DNA of 64,000 nucleotides, from assembly GCF_000718135.1 (NCBI RefSeq), contig NZ_JOEM01000010.1, positions 124,001 to 188,000 on the forward strand, written 5' to 3'. Positions 33,951-41,933 of the stretch are shown here, piece after piece. Numbering within the stretch: the stretch's first letter is position 1; each line of letters opens with the position of its first letter. A program made the position numbers and the translations under genes. The DNA is from Streptomyces cyaneofuscatus. Its GTDB lineage: Bacteria > Actinomycetota > Actinomycetes > Streptomycetales > Streptomycetaceae. Below the pieces are notes generated by a model. It saw nothing but the letters and a program-made list of their open reading frames with translations. It was not told the DNA's origin and ran no database searches.

Positions 33951-34977
33951 CCAGCCACGCGTCCTCCGCCGCATAGTCGAAGAGCGCCTCCCCGTAGTTC
34001 CGCGCCATCTTCAAGAACGCCTCCCGCCAGTCCCGCCCCGCCAGCTCCCCGGCGAGCCACTCGACGGTCGCCGGCAGCGACTCCACGTACCCCGTCACCG
34101 GCCGGTACCCGAGCTCCCGCTCCGCCGCCGCCATGTCGTACACCACGGGATGCGCCCCGCTCCACGGCGTATCGCCCACACCCCCCTCGGGCGCCGCACC
34201 GTCGATCAGCACCGTCTCCGTCTCCCGGCCGAGCACCGCATCGACCGCCGCCCCGATCTCGGCGACCGTGGGTGCCTGCGGGTCCGCCGCGTTCAGCACG
34301 CGTGATCCCGGCTTTCGGGCGGCCAGCCGGATCAGCTCCGCCATGTTGGACACATGGACCGGGTGGAAGCGGCTCTCGCCGCCGTACGCGAGCACCCGCC
34401 GCCGGCGCCCGTCCAGCAGCCGCTTCACGAAGTACAGCTCGCGCGGTGTGCGGCAGTACGGGCCGTGGACCGCGCCCGCCCGCAGCAGCGTCACCGGCAG
34501 CGCGTCGCCCGACGCCAGCAGCTCACACTCCAGCAGCACCTTGCGGGTCCCGTACGTCGTGTCGCCCGGCTCCACCGTGCGCTGGGTCTCCGGCAGCGGC
34601 ACGGGGTAGCGGGGGAAGCCGTCGGGTTCGGCCTGGGTGTCGAAGCTGCGCCCGCGCTCGTCCTCGTACACCGCACCGCTGGAGATGACGACCGCCGAAC
34701 CGACCCGCCCGGCGAGCGAGGCCAACTGCCGTGCGTGAGCCCCGCCGAACGCCACCATGTCGACCAGGACGTCACAGCCCTCGCCGAGCGCCTTCTCCAG
34801 CGCCCCTTCCTCGTCCCGGTCGAGCGCCAGGGCCCGGACTCCGTGGCCCCATCGCTCATCCCGGCCGCCACCCCGCGAGACGGCGGTCACCTCCCAGCCG
34901 TCCCCGGCGAGCGCACCCACCGCCGCCCGCCCGATCTGTCCCGTCGCTCCCAGCACCCACGCGTGTCCCTGGTTCAT
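33925..34977 (-). CDS. NAD-dependent epimerase/dehydratase-like protein
   Basis: 350 aa. Extended SDR with a Rossmann motif near the N-terminus, WVLGATGQIGRAAVGAL (GxxGxxG), and a conserved YGTRKVLLE (Y-x-x-x-K) where the catalytic Tyr and Lys are expected. ISSGAVYEDERG supplies the Ser/Tyr region. The C-terminal part (RFHPVHVSNMAELIRLA; VYDMAAAERELGYRPVTGYVESL) resembles sugar-nucleotide epimerases or reductases. Substrate not determinable. Single gene; its end is embedded in the terminator shared with tap. Confidence 0.82.
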   Translation of the reverse strand: MNQGHAWVLGATGQIGRAAVGALAGDGWEVTAVSRGGGRDERWGHGVRALALDRDEEGALEKALGEGCDVLVDMVAFGGAHARQLASLAGRVGSAVVISSGAVYEDERGRSFDTQAEPDGFPRYPVPLPETQRTVEPGDTTYGTRKVLLECELLASGDALPVTLLRAGAVHGPYCRTPRELYFVKRLLDGRRRRVLAYGGESRFHPVHVSNMAELIRLAARKPGSRVLNAADPQAPTVAEIGAAVDAVLGRETETVLIDGAAPEGGVGDTPWSGAHPVVYDMAAAERELGYRPVTGYVESLPATVEWLAGELAGRDWREAFLKMARNYGEALFDYAAEDAWLEAYDRGRR

Positions 34978-35042
34978 GGTGACGACGCTAGGGGGAGCGG
35001 TCCGCGCCGGACCAGCCCGCTCTGCCGTCGGCGAATTTGCCG

Positions 35043-35759
35043 TCAGCGTCGCAGCTTGGGGAACTTCCTCGGCGGCGCGGCCTCCTGCTCGGCGGACTTC
35101 ACCTTCGCCGCGTACTCGTCGACGTACTCCTGGCCGGAGAGTTCGAGGATCGCGTACATGATCTCGTCCGTCACGGCCCGGATCGCGGCCTTCTGGTTCT
35201 CCATACCCGCGTAGCGCGAGAAGTCCAGCGGCTCACCGAACCGGATCGCGACCTGCTTGATCTTGGGGAGTTTCTGGCCGGGCGGCTGGATCTCGAACGT
35301 GCCGAGCATGGCGCACGGGATCACCGGCACCCCTGCGGTGAGCGCCATGACCGCCACCCCGACCTTGCCCTTGTAGAGCCGGCCGTCGTGCGAGCGGGTG
35401 CCCTCGGGGTAGATCCCCAGCAGCTCGCCCTTGCTCAGCACCCCCAGGCCCTCGCGGATCGCCGCCTGGCCCGCGTCCTTGCCCGAGCGGTCCACCGGGA
35501 TCTGACCCGCGCTGCGGAAGAACGTGGCGGTGAGCTTGCCCTTGATCCCCGGGCCGGTGAAGTACTCGGCCTTCGCGAGGAAGGTGATGCGCCGCTTGAG
35601 GATGGCGGGCATGAGGAAGTGGTCGGAGAAGGAGAGATGGTTGCCCGCGACGATCGCCGCGCCGTCCTCCGGGATGTTCTCCAGACCCTCGATCCGAGGG
35701 CGGAACAGCACCCGCAGCACGGGCCCCAGCACGACATATTTCAGGATGTAATAAAACAC
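35043..35759 (-). CDS. 1-acyl-sn-glycerol-3-phosphate acyltransferase (PlsC-like)
   Basis: 238 aa from GTG 35759 (FYYILKYVVLGPVLRVLFRPRIEGLENIPEDG). Motif I is NHLSFSDHF (H-x4-D), motif II GQIPVDRSGKDAG, motif III YPEGTRSHDGRLYKGKVG, motif IV VIPCAM. Acylates lysophosphatidic acid to phosphatidic acid for membrane lipid synthesis; peripheral membrane protein with a hydrophobic N-terminus. Actinobacteria carry several paralogues, so the exact acceptor is uncertain. A Glu/Lys/Ala-rich C-terminal tail (AKVKSAEQEAAPPRKFPKLRR) is unusual but soluble. Confidence 0.9.
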   Translation of the reverse strand: MFYYILKYVVLGPVLRVLFRPRIEGLENIPEDGAAIVAGNHLSFSDHFLMPAILKRRITFLAKAEYFTGPGIKGKLTATFFRSAGQIPVDRSGKDAGQAAIREGLGVLSKGELLGIYPEGTRSHDGRLYKGKVGVAVMALTAGVPVIPCAMLGTFEIQPPGQKLPKIKQVAIRFGEPLDFSRYAGMENQKAAIRAVTDEIMYAILELSGQEYVDEYAAKVKSAEQEAAPPRKFPKLRR

Positions 35760-35840
35760 CTTGTGGGTGCACCTCGCTCTGCCGGGCCGGCGTCAGGGCT
35801 GCGTTCTGCCAGGTCGCTGCGTACTACCAGGTCATGGTCG

Positions 35841-35870
35841 TGCCGGGGACGTCAGTGTAGGTCCCCGGCA
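35841..35870 (-). terminator. Hairpin terminator
   Basis: Perfect 10-bp arms TGCCGGGGAC (35841-35850) and GTCCCCGGCA (35861-35870), ten-base loop, between the small membrane gene and plsC, both on the minus strand. Confidence 0.6.
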
Positions 35871-35947
35871 TCACCGTGCGACCGTAGCGAACCGGTCAAC
35901 CGCCTCGTACCCGCCACCGGGCCCGTCAGGCGTGTCCGCCGTGACGG

Positions 35948-36106
35948 TCAGGTGTCCTGGGTGGCCAGCATGCCGAGGGTGCAGAGCCCCAGCACGATCC
36001 AGCCGAACCAGAGCCAGCCACTGCTGCCCAGCGCCACCGTGTAGGCCGTCACCGTGACCAGCGCCCCGATGGTCAGATATCCCATGGTTTTCGTCGATCC
36101 GGACAT
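35948..36106 (-). CDS. Small two-helix membrane protein
   Basis: 52 aa from ATG 36106 (MSGSTKTMGYLTIGALVTVTAYTVALGSS), preceded by GAGGAGGG at ideal spacing; an upstream ATG adds 12 polar residues and has no RBS. Two hydrophobic segments, YLTIGALVTVTAYTVAL and LWFGWIVLGLCTLGML, form a helical hairpin. No family recognised. It lies 66 bp downstream of ctaG on the same strand and might be co-transcribed with it, which would hint at a role near the respiratory chain. Confidence 0.7.
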   Translation of the reverse strand: MSGSTKTMGYLTIGALVTVTAYTVALGSSGWLWFGWIVLGLCTLGMLATQDT

Positions 36107-36172
36107 GCGCGTACCCTCCTCGTCGGCCGCGCGGCCGTTCACCCCATGGTCACCCCGATGACACCCCGGGCG

Positions 36173-37120
36173 CTACTGTCGCGCCTGCAATGACGCGAGA
36201 TAGGCGTTGTACGCCTCCAGCTCCTTGTCCCCGTCGCGGTCGGCGGCCCGGTCCGAGCGCTTCGCCGCCCGCTGCTCGGAGTGGTACCACTGGTACACCA
36301 GCGCGATCAGCACCAGCACGGACGGGATCTCGCTGAACGCCCACGCGATGCCGCCCGCCCAGTTCTGGTCGCTGAGGGCGTCGATGCCGAGGGATGCGGG
36401 CGGATTCTCGTACGTCTTGACCATCGGGGTGGTCGCCATCATCAGCGCGATCCCGAAGAACGCGTGGAACGGCATCCCGGCGAACAGCTCCAGCATCCGC
36501 ATCACATAGCCGGGCCGGTGCGGGCCGGGGTCGACGCCCATGATCGGCCAGAAGAAGACCAGGCCGACGGCGAGGAAGTGCACCATCATCCCGATGTGGC
36601 CGGGCTTGGAGCTCATCAGGAAGTCGAAGACCGGCGTGAAGTACAGCGCGTACAGGCTCGCGATGAAGAGCGGGATCGTGAACGCCGGATGCGTGATGAT
36701 CTTCATGTACCGGCTGTGCAGCAGCATCAGGAGCAGCTCGCGCGGCCCGGTCCGGCCGCGGGCGGCGGGCGGCAGCGCGCGCAGCGCCAGCGTCACCGGG
36801 GCGCCCAGGAGAAGCAGGATCGGCGACAGCATGCTGATCACCATGTGCTGCACCATGTGCACGCTAAACATGACCATGCCGTAGTCGTTGAGCTTGGTGC
36901 ACATCACCAGGGCGACGCTCAGCACGCCCACGGTGAAGAAGACGATCCGGTTGACCGGCCAGCCGTCCCCGCGCCGACGCAGCCGCGCCACCCCGTACCC
37001 GTACAGGGCGAGCGCCAGGACGCAGCCGGTGAGGAAGAACGGGTCGGGTGAGAGCTCCAGCCCCCGTCCCAGCGTGAACGGCGGCAGATCCATGTTCATG
37101 CCGTGCCCGCTGTGATCCAT
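36173..37120 (-). CDS. ctaG: Cytochrome c oxidase assembly protein CtaG (caa3 type)
   Basis: 315 aa. Caa3_CtaG family with about seven to eight helices; it starts MDHSGHGMNMDLPPFTLGRGLELSPDPFF, with a His/Met-rich opening that could touch copper. VHMVQHMVISMLSPILLLLGAPVTLALRALP and LELFAGMPFHAFFGIALMM are typical. Needed in Bacillus for cytochrome caa3 formation; the link to copper is plausible but not proved. The C-terminus is charged and cytoplasmic. Located between pfkA (upstream, separated by a strong terminator) and the small membrane gene. Confidence 0.9.
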   Translation of the reverse strand: MDHSGHGMNMDLPPFTLGRGLELSPDPFFLTGCVLALALYGYGVARLRRRGDGWPVNRIVFFTVGVLSVALVMCTKLNDYGMVMFSVHMVQHMVISMLSPILLLLGAPVTLALRALPPAARGRTGPRELLLMLLHSRYMKIITHPAFTIPLFIASLYALYFTPVFDFLMSSKPGHIGMMVHFLAVGLVFFWPIMGVDPGPHRPGYVMRMLELFAGMPFHAFFGIALMMATTPMVKTYENPPASLGIDALSDQNWAGGIAWAFSEIPSVLVLIALVYQWYHSEQRAAKRSDRAADRDGDKELEAYNAYLASLQARQ

Positions 37121-37177
37121 CTGTTCACTCCCGATGGGGACACGTCCCCGTTTCGTGCCGGTTGTCCGGTACAGCGT

Positions 37178-37217
37178 AGAACTGCCCCCGGCCGCGCTCG
37201 CGGCCGGGGGCAGTTCT
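37178..37217 (-). terminator. Very strong terminator after pfkA
   Basis: Perfect 19-bp arms AGAACTGCCCCCGGCCGCG (37178-37196) and its complement 37199-37217 with a two-base gap. Lies 15 bp after the pfkA stop, ahead of ctaG. Confidence 0.8.
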
Positions 37218-37231
37218 GGAGGAGGGGCGAA

Positions 37232-38257
37232 CTAAAGTACGCACTCCGCTTCGGCGTACCGCTCGGCCGGGACCGTCTTCAGCGTCTCGACCGCCTCCGC
37301 CAGCGGGACCATCACGATGTCGGTGCCGCGCAGCGCGGTCAGCATCCCGAACTCGCCCCGGTGCGCCGCCTCCACCGCGTGCCAGCCGAACCGGGTCGCC
37401 AGAACCCGGTCGTACGCGGTCGGCGTGCCGCCGCGCTGGACGTGGCCGAGGATGACCGGGCGGGCCTCCTTGCCGAGCCGCTGCTCCAGCTCCCCGGAGA
37501 GCTGCGTGGCCACCCCGGCGAACCGCTCGTGACCGTAGATGTCCTTGACGCCCTGCTCGAACTGCATGGAGCCCTCACGGGGCTTGGCGCCCTCGGCGAC
37601 CACCACGATGGCGAACTTCTTGCCCGCCGAGAAGCGCTTGCCGACCAGCTCGGTCAGCTCGTCTATGTCGAAGGGGCGCTCGGGCACCACGATGGCGTGG
37701 GCGCCGGCCGCCATCCCGGAGTGCAGCGCGATCCAGCCGGTGTGACGGCCCATGACCTCGACGATCAGCACCCGCTGGTGCGATTCGGCGGTGGTCTTCA
37801 GCCGGTCCAGCGCCTCGGTCGCGACACCGACGGCGGTGTCGAAGCCGAAGGTGACGTCGGTGGAGGCGATGTCGTTGTCGATGGTCTTGGGGACGCCGAC
37901 GATGGGCAGCCCCGCCTCGGAGAGGAGGTTGGCCGCCTTCAGCGTGCCCTCGCCGCCGATCGGGATGATGGCGTCGAGGCCGAGGTCGGCGACATGGCCG
38001 CGGGCCCGCTCCACCCCGTCCCGCAGATGTGCGGGCTGGACCCGGGAGGAGCCGAGGATCGTGCCGCCGCGGGCCAGGATGCCGCCCACCGCGTCGAGGT
38101 CGAGCTTGCGGTAGTCGGCCTCCAGCAGGCCCTTCCACCCGTCGTGGAAGCCGATGACCTCGTCGCCGTGGTCCACCACCGCGCGGTGCACGACGGAACG
38201 GATGACGGCGTTGAGGCCGGGGCAGTCGCCGCCGGAGGTGAGTACGCCAATGCGCAT
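37232..38257 (-). CDS. pfkA: 6-phosphofructokinase
   Basis: 341 aa. Phosphorylates fructose 6-phosphate to the 1,6-bisphosphate in glycolysis. MRIGVLTSGGDCPGLNAVIRSVV opens the phosphate-binding loop; IPIGGEGTLKAANLL follows, where Gly (not Asp) after GGE is the ATP-type residue, as in S. coelicolor PFK, rather than the PPi type; VPKTIDNDI is the catalytic TIDND, and VEVMGRHTGWIALHSG the MGR motif. Group III actinobacterial form. Transcribed alone, ended by the strong terminator at 37178. Confidence 0.95.
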   Translation of the reverse strand: MRIGVLTSGGDCPGLNAVIRSVVHRAVVDHGDEVIGFHDGWKGLLEADYRKLDLDAVGGILARGGTILGSSRVQPAHLRDGVERARGHVADLGLDAIIPIGGEGTLKAANLLSEAGLPIVGVPKTIDNDIASTDVTFGFDTAVGVATEALDRLKTTAESHQRVLIVEVMGRHTGWIALHSGMAAGAHAIVVPERPFDIDELTELVGKRFSAGKKFAIVVVAEGAKPREGSMQFEQGVKDIYGHERFAGVATQLSGELEQRLGKEARPVILGHVQRGGTPTAYDRVLATRFGWHAVEAAHRGEFGMLTALRGTDIVMVPLAEAVETLKTVPAERYAEAECVL

Positions 38258-38289
38258 GGCCCGGAAACCTTTGCAACGTTAAGTCGACG

Positions 38290-38309
38290 ACCGGACCACG
38301 TCGTCCGGT
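38290..38309. promoter_or_regulatory. Dyad upstream of pfkA
   Basis: ACCGGAC-CACGTC-GTCCGGT, 7-bp arms, 33 bp upstream of the pfkA start. Could be an operator or a leader hairpin. Confidence 0.4.
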
Positions 38310-38315
38310 TGGATC

Positions 38316-38345
38316 CCCGCCACCCTACCGGCGCAGGGTGGCGGG
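38316..38345 (-). terminator. Hairpin terminator of murT-gatD
   Basis: Perfect 11-bp arms CCCGCCACCCT (38316-38326) and AGGGTGGCGGG (38335-38345), eight-base loop, between the gatD stop (38401) and pfkA. Confidence 0.65.
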
Positions 38346-38400
38346 ACCGAACCGTGCGTCCGCCTGCTGGACTCCGCTCAACCGAGCGGAAAACCCCTCA

Positions 38401-39129
38401 TCAGGCGGGCTGTGTCGCCGAGGCGATCCGCTCCGCGCGCAGCGCCTCGTACCAGCGGTCGTCCGTGGGCGGCAGCGCGTTCACGTCGAGCGCCAGCTTC
38501 AGCAGATGGTCGGCGATCTGCGGGTTGCGGGCCATCACGGGGCCGTGCATGTACGTCCCGAAGACCGTGTCGTTGTACGCGCCCTCCGTGCCGTCCCCCG
38601 TGCCGTTGCCCCGGCCGAACCGCACCCGGGCGAACGGCCGTGCCGTCGGGCCGAGATGGGTGACGCCCTGGTGGTTCTCGAACCCGGTCAGCGCCTCCAG
38701 ACCGAGGTGCGGGTCGATGTCCGCCAGGACGTCGCCGACGCACCGGGCGCCCTCGCCGCGGGTCGAGACCACGTCGAGGAGGCCGAGACCCTGCTCACGC
38801 TCACCGAGGTCGTTGATGAACTCGTGGCCGAGGATCTGGTACCCCGCGCAGACCGAGAAGATGATCGCGCCGTTGGACGCGGCCCGGCTCAGCCCGCCGT
38901 CGCGGCGCAGCCGCTCCGCCGCGAGGCGCTGGGGCCGGTCCTCGCCGCCGCCGATCAGATAGATGTCACCGGACGTCGGCACCGGCTGGTCGCTGCGCAC
39001 GTCGACGCGCTGCACGTCCAGACCGCGCTGCCGGGCCCGCCGCTCCACGACCAGGGCGTTGCCCTGGTCGCCGTAGGTGCTGAGCAGGTCGGGGTAGACC
39101 CAGACCAGACGCAGACCGTTGTTGCTCAT
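38401..39129 (-). CDS. gatD: Lipid II isoglutaminyl synthase, glutaminase subunit GatD
   Basis: 242 aa from ATG 39129 (MSNNGLRLVWVYPDLLSTYGDQGN), with GGAGAGGACG upstream. Class I (CobB/CobQ-like) glutamine amidotransferase: LIGGGEDRPQ oxyanion region, nucleophile C94 in FSVCAGYQILG, and a His in YMHGPV. With MurT it converts D-isoglutamate of lipid II to D-isoglutamine, amidating peptidoglycan stem peptides. It lies 34 bp downstream of murT in the same direction. Confidence 0.93.
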   Translation of the reverse strand: MSNNGLRLVWVYPDLLSTYGDQGNALVVERRARQRGLDVQRVDVRSDQPVPTSGDIYLIGGGEDRPQRLAAERLRRDGGLSRAASNGAIIFSVCAGYQILGHEFINDLGEREQGLGLLDVVSTRGEGARCVGDVLADIDPHLGLEALTGFENHQGVTHLGPTARPFARVRFGRGNGTGDGTEGAYNDTVFGTYMHGPVMARNPQIADHLLKLALDVNALPPTDDRWYEALRAERIASATQPA

Positions 39130-39163
39130 GCTTCGTCCTCTCCGGAGGTGGCCGGGGCCGGGG

Positions 39164-40402
39164 TCAGTTGCCGACACGACGGCGCAGATCCTGGAAGGCG
39201 GTGTAGTTGGCGATGACCTCGATACGGCCGGGCGGGGCGTACTGCACGGCCTCGTCGAGGTTCTCGCAGACCCGGAAGTCGAGACCGGCGACTTCGAGCC
39301 GGACCGCGAGGTCCAGCTTGCGGTCGCCGAGCACGAAGATCGGGTGGCCGGCGAGCTGGGTGTAGTCGACGTCCCAGAGCCAGGAGGTGTCCGTGCCGTC
39401 CGCGCCGCGGGCGTTGACGGAGAGGATCACCGGCGTCGGCGGCGGGTCGATCAGCGAGAACGTCTCCAGCCAGCCGGCCGGGTTCTTCGCCAGCAGCAGG
39501 CGCAGCTCACGGTTCTGGAAGGTCACGACGTCGTAGCGTCCGGCGACCGCCTGCACCTGGTACATCCGCTCCAGCGCGACCTGCGGCGGCACACCGAAGA
39601 CGGCGGCGACCGCGGCCGAGCTGGCGGCGTTCGCCTTGTTGGCGCGGCCCGGCAGCTGGAGGTGGATCGGCCAGGCCGAACCGTGCGGGTCCAGGACGTA
39701 GTCGCCGTTGAGGGCCCAGCTCGGGGCGGGGCGGCGGAAGCCGCACTGCCCGCAGAACCAGTCCTCGCCGGGGCGCTGCATCACACCGCCGCAGGACGGG
39801 CAGGACCAGGCGTCGTCCTTCCACGCCTGACCGGCCGCCACCCACACCACGTTGGGCGAGGAGGAGGCCGCCCAGACGACCAGCGGGTCGTCCGCGTTGG
39901 CGATGATCACGGCCTTGGAGCCGGAGAGGCCCTCGCGCCAGTGCTCGGCCATCATCCGGGTCTCCGCCGCGCGGTCCAGCTGGTCGCGGGAGAGGTTGAG
40001 CAGCGCGATCGCCTTGGGGGTGGTGTCGCGGGCGACGCCGGCGAGATACTTCTCGTCGACCTCGATCACGCCGAACTTCGCGTCCGAGCCGCCGGCCAGC
40101 GCCGAGGTGATGCCCGCGGGCATGTTCGCGCCGAGCGCGTTCGACACGACGGGACCGGCGGCCCCCAGTGCCTCGGCGATCAGCCGGGTCGTCGTCGTCT
40201 TGCCGTTCGTCGCCGACACGAGGATCACGTCCAGGTGCTGCGCCAGCCGCCCCAGCAGGTCGGGGTCGAGTTTGAGCGCCACCCGGCCGCCGATCACCGA
40301 TCCGCTGCCCCGCCCCGCGGCGCGTGACACCGCCGCCGCGGCCTTGCCCGCCGTCACGGCCAGTTTGGCCCGCGGCGACAACGGCTCCGTGTTGCCTGCC
40401 AT
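39164..40402 (-). CDS. murT: Lipid II isoglutaminyl synthase, ligase subunit MurT
   Basis: 412 aa from ATG 40402 (MAGNTEPLSPRAKLAVTAGK). Mur-ligase fold: P-loop LVSATNGKTTTTRLI (about 62-75), a Cys4 zinc ribbon inserted in the middle domain (C201, C204 in CPSCGG; C217, C220 in CGQCG), IEVDEKYL and LNLSRDQLDR, and the C-terminal DUF1727 domain (WDVDYTQLAGHPIFVLGDRKLDLAVRL). Activates the D-Glu carboxylate of lipid II; ammonia comes from GatD. It is divergent from def. Confidence 0.94.
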   Translation of the reverse strand: MAGNTEPLSPRAKLAVTAGKAAAAVSRAAGRGSGSVIGGRVALKLDPDLLGRLAQHLDVILVSATNGKTTTTRLIAEALGAAGPVVSNALGANMPAGITSALAGGSDAKFGVIEVDEKYLAGVARDTTPKAIALLNLSRDQLDRAAETRMMAEHWREGLSGSKAVIIANADDPLVVWAASSSPNVVWVAAGQAWKDDAWSCPSCGGVMQRPGEDWFCGQCGFRRPAPSWALNGDYVLDPHGSAWPIHLQLPGRANKANAASSAAVAAVFGVPPQVALERMYQVQAVAGRYDVVTFQNRELRLLLAKNPAGWLETFSLIDPPPTPVILSVNARGADGTDTSWLWDVDYTQLAGHPIFVLGDRKLDLAVRLEVAGLDFRVCENLDEAVQYAPPGRIEVIANYTAFQDLRRRVGN

Positions 40403-40516
40403 CGTCCTAGATCCTCCTTGCATCGGTCCGCGCCCAGCCTATCGATGTCCGGCGCGGCGACCGCACCGCGGCACCACGGGAACGCACCGGCCGCGGCGGA
40501 ACGTACGCTTGCCGCC

Positions 40517-41062
40517 ATGCGAAACCGCCCGATCCCCGGCAGTTCCGGACTCGTCCGTGAGATGAGTCTGCTCGGCGACCCGTTGCTCCACCGTGCCTGT
40601 GAGGACGTCACGGAGTTCGGGCCTTCGCTCGCGAGGCTGGTCGAGGACATGTTCGCCACGATGTACGCCGCGCAGGGTGTCGGGCTCGCCGCCAACCAGA
40701 TCGGCGTCCCGCTCAAAGTGTTCGTCTACGACTGCCCGGACGACGACGACGTCCGTCATCTGGGACACGTCGTCAACCCCGAACTGGTCGAGGCGGACGG
40801 ACTCACCGTACGCGGACCGGAGGGCTGTCTGTCACTTCCGGGTCTGGAAGCGGGCACGGAACGCTTCGACCACGCGGTGGTCGAGGGCTTCACGATGACG
40901 GGGGAGCCGGTGCGGATCGTGGGGACGGGGTGGTTCGCCCGGTGCCTCCAGCACGAGTGCGACCACCTGGAGGGCCGGGTCTACACCGACCGGCTGACCG
41001 GGCTGCGGAGGTCCCGGGCGCTGCGGGCGGCGCGCCGGGCGCCGTGGGCCCGTAAAGCCTGA
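40517..41062 (+). CDS. def: Peptide deformylase
   Basis: 181 aa from ATG 40517; an earlier in-frame start would add 33 unlike residues. Removes the formyl group from nascent proteins. Motif 1 GVGLAANQIG (54-63), motif 2 EGCLSLPG with metal ligand C104, motif 3 QHECDHLEG with H146, catalytic E147 and H150. Complete and probably active. Streptomyces have several deformylases, so this is one paralogue. It ends in a basic tail (RRSRALRAARRAPWARKA) and converges on the TetR gene. Confidence 0.94.
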   Translation: MRNRPIPGSSGLVREMSLLGDPLLHRACEDVTEFGPSLARLVEDMFATMYAAQGVGLAANQIGVPLKVFVYDCPDDDDVRHLGHVVNPELVEADGLTVRGPEGCLSLPGLEAGTERFDHAVVEGFTMTGEPVRIVGTGWFARCLQHECDHLEGRVYTDRLTGLRRSRALRAARRAPWARKA

Positions 41063-41072
41063 GGCGTACGGG

Positions 41073-41747
41073 TCAGAACCCCGGGCCGCCCTTCACGTCG
41101 CGGTCGCCCGCCTCCGCCAGCCGCCCCCACAGCAGGTCCGCGAGACTGCGCACCAGCCGCTCACGGGAGCAGGGCCGGTCGGCGAGCCACCAGTCGCCCG
41201 CCGCGTGCATCATGCCGACGATGCCGTGGCCCCAGATGCGGGCCATCTGCTCGCCGTCCGGGCCCAGGTCCACCCGCTCGACGATCACCTGGCCCAGCTC
41301 CTCGCCGAGGCGGCGCAGCAGCGGGGCGGAGTGGCGGCCGACGTCGAAGCCCTGCTCGGTGGAGAGGGCGGCCTCCGCGGAGGTGGCGGAGTCGTCGGAG
41401 GGGTGCATCAGGAAGCGGTAGACCTGCGGCCGGGCCTCGATCGCGGCGAGGTAGGTGTCGAGCGTGGCCTCGACCCGGGCGCGGCGCTCGGCGGGGGCGT
41501 CCAGGGCCGCGCGCAGGGCGCTGAGGAGGGCGTCGGTGTGGCGTTTGGCCAGTGCGCGGTAGAGGCCGCCCTTGTCCCCGAAGTGGCGGTAGAGGATGGG
41601 CTTGGTGATCCCGGCCTCGGCGGCGATCGCGTTCATCGACGCCTGCGGGCCGTCCCTGAGCACCACCCGGTCCGCCGCTTCGAGCAGTTCGCGGCGGCGG
41701 GCCTCGGCCGCGGTCCGCTGTCGCTCGGCGCCGCGTGTGGTCTCCAT
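41073..41747 (-). CDS. TetR-family regulator beside acyl-CoA dehydrogenase
   Basis: 224 aa. Helix-turn-helix RRRELLEAADRVVLRDGPQASMNAIAAEAGITKPILYRHFGDKGGLYRAL (about 17-67), then a helical effector domain with SDDSATSAEAALSTEQGFD. Divergent from acyl-CoA dehydrogenase at 41934; the 186 bp between them hold a TTGACA box and a pair of GTTAC/GTAAC dyads. By analogy with FadR-like TetR proteins it probably represses the dehydrogenase until an acyl-CoA ligand binds. Confidence 0.9.
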   Translation of the reverse strand: METTRGAERQRTAAEARRRELLEAADRVVLRDGPQASMNAIAAEAGITKPILYRHFGDKGGLYRALAKRHTDALLSALRAALDAPAERRARVEATLDTYLAAIEARPQVYRFLMHPSDDSATSAEAALSTEQGFDVGRHSAPLLRRLGEELGQVIVERVDLGPDGEQMARIWGHGIVGMMHAAGDWWLADRPCSRERLVRSLADLLWGRLAEAGDRDVKGGPGF

Positions 41748-41852
41748 GTCGTCTCTCCCACCCCTGGCCCTGCAATTTCTTCACGTCTGCTTCTTCGCGC
41801 CTGCGCAACGTAACACCACGCCCGGCGCCCTTGTCGATCAGCTCCGGGACGG

Positions 41853-41900
41853 TTGACATTGCTTACTGTCCGGTAACAGACTGCGGTTACCGCAAGTAAC
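41853..41900 (+). promoter_or_regulatory. Putative promoter with TetR dyads before acyl-CoA dehydrogenase
   Basis: TTGACA (41853-41858), then TTAC-TGTCCG-GTAA (41863-41876), TAACAG as a weak -10 (41874-41879), and a second perfect dyad GTTAC-CGCAA-GTAAC (41886-41900). The start codon follows at 41934. Confidence 0.55.
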
Positions 41901-41933
41901 GCATGCTTTTCACGGCAGTGCATGGAGGGGAAC

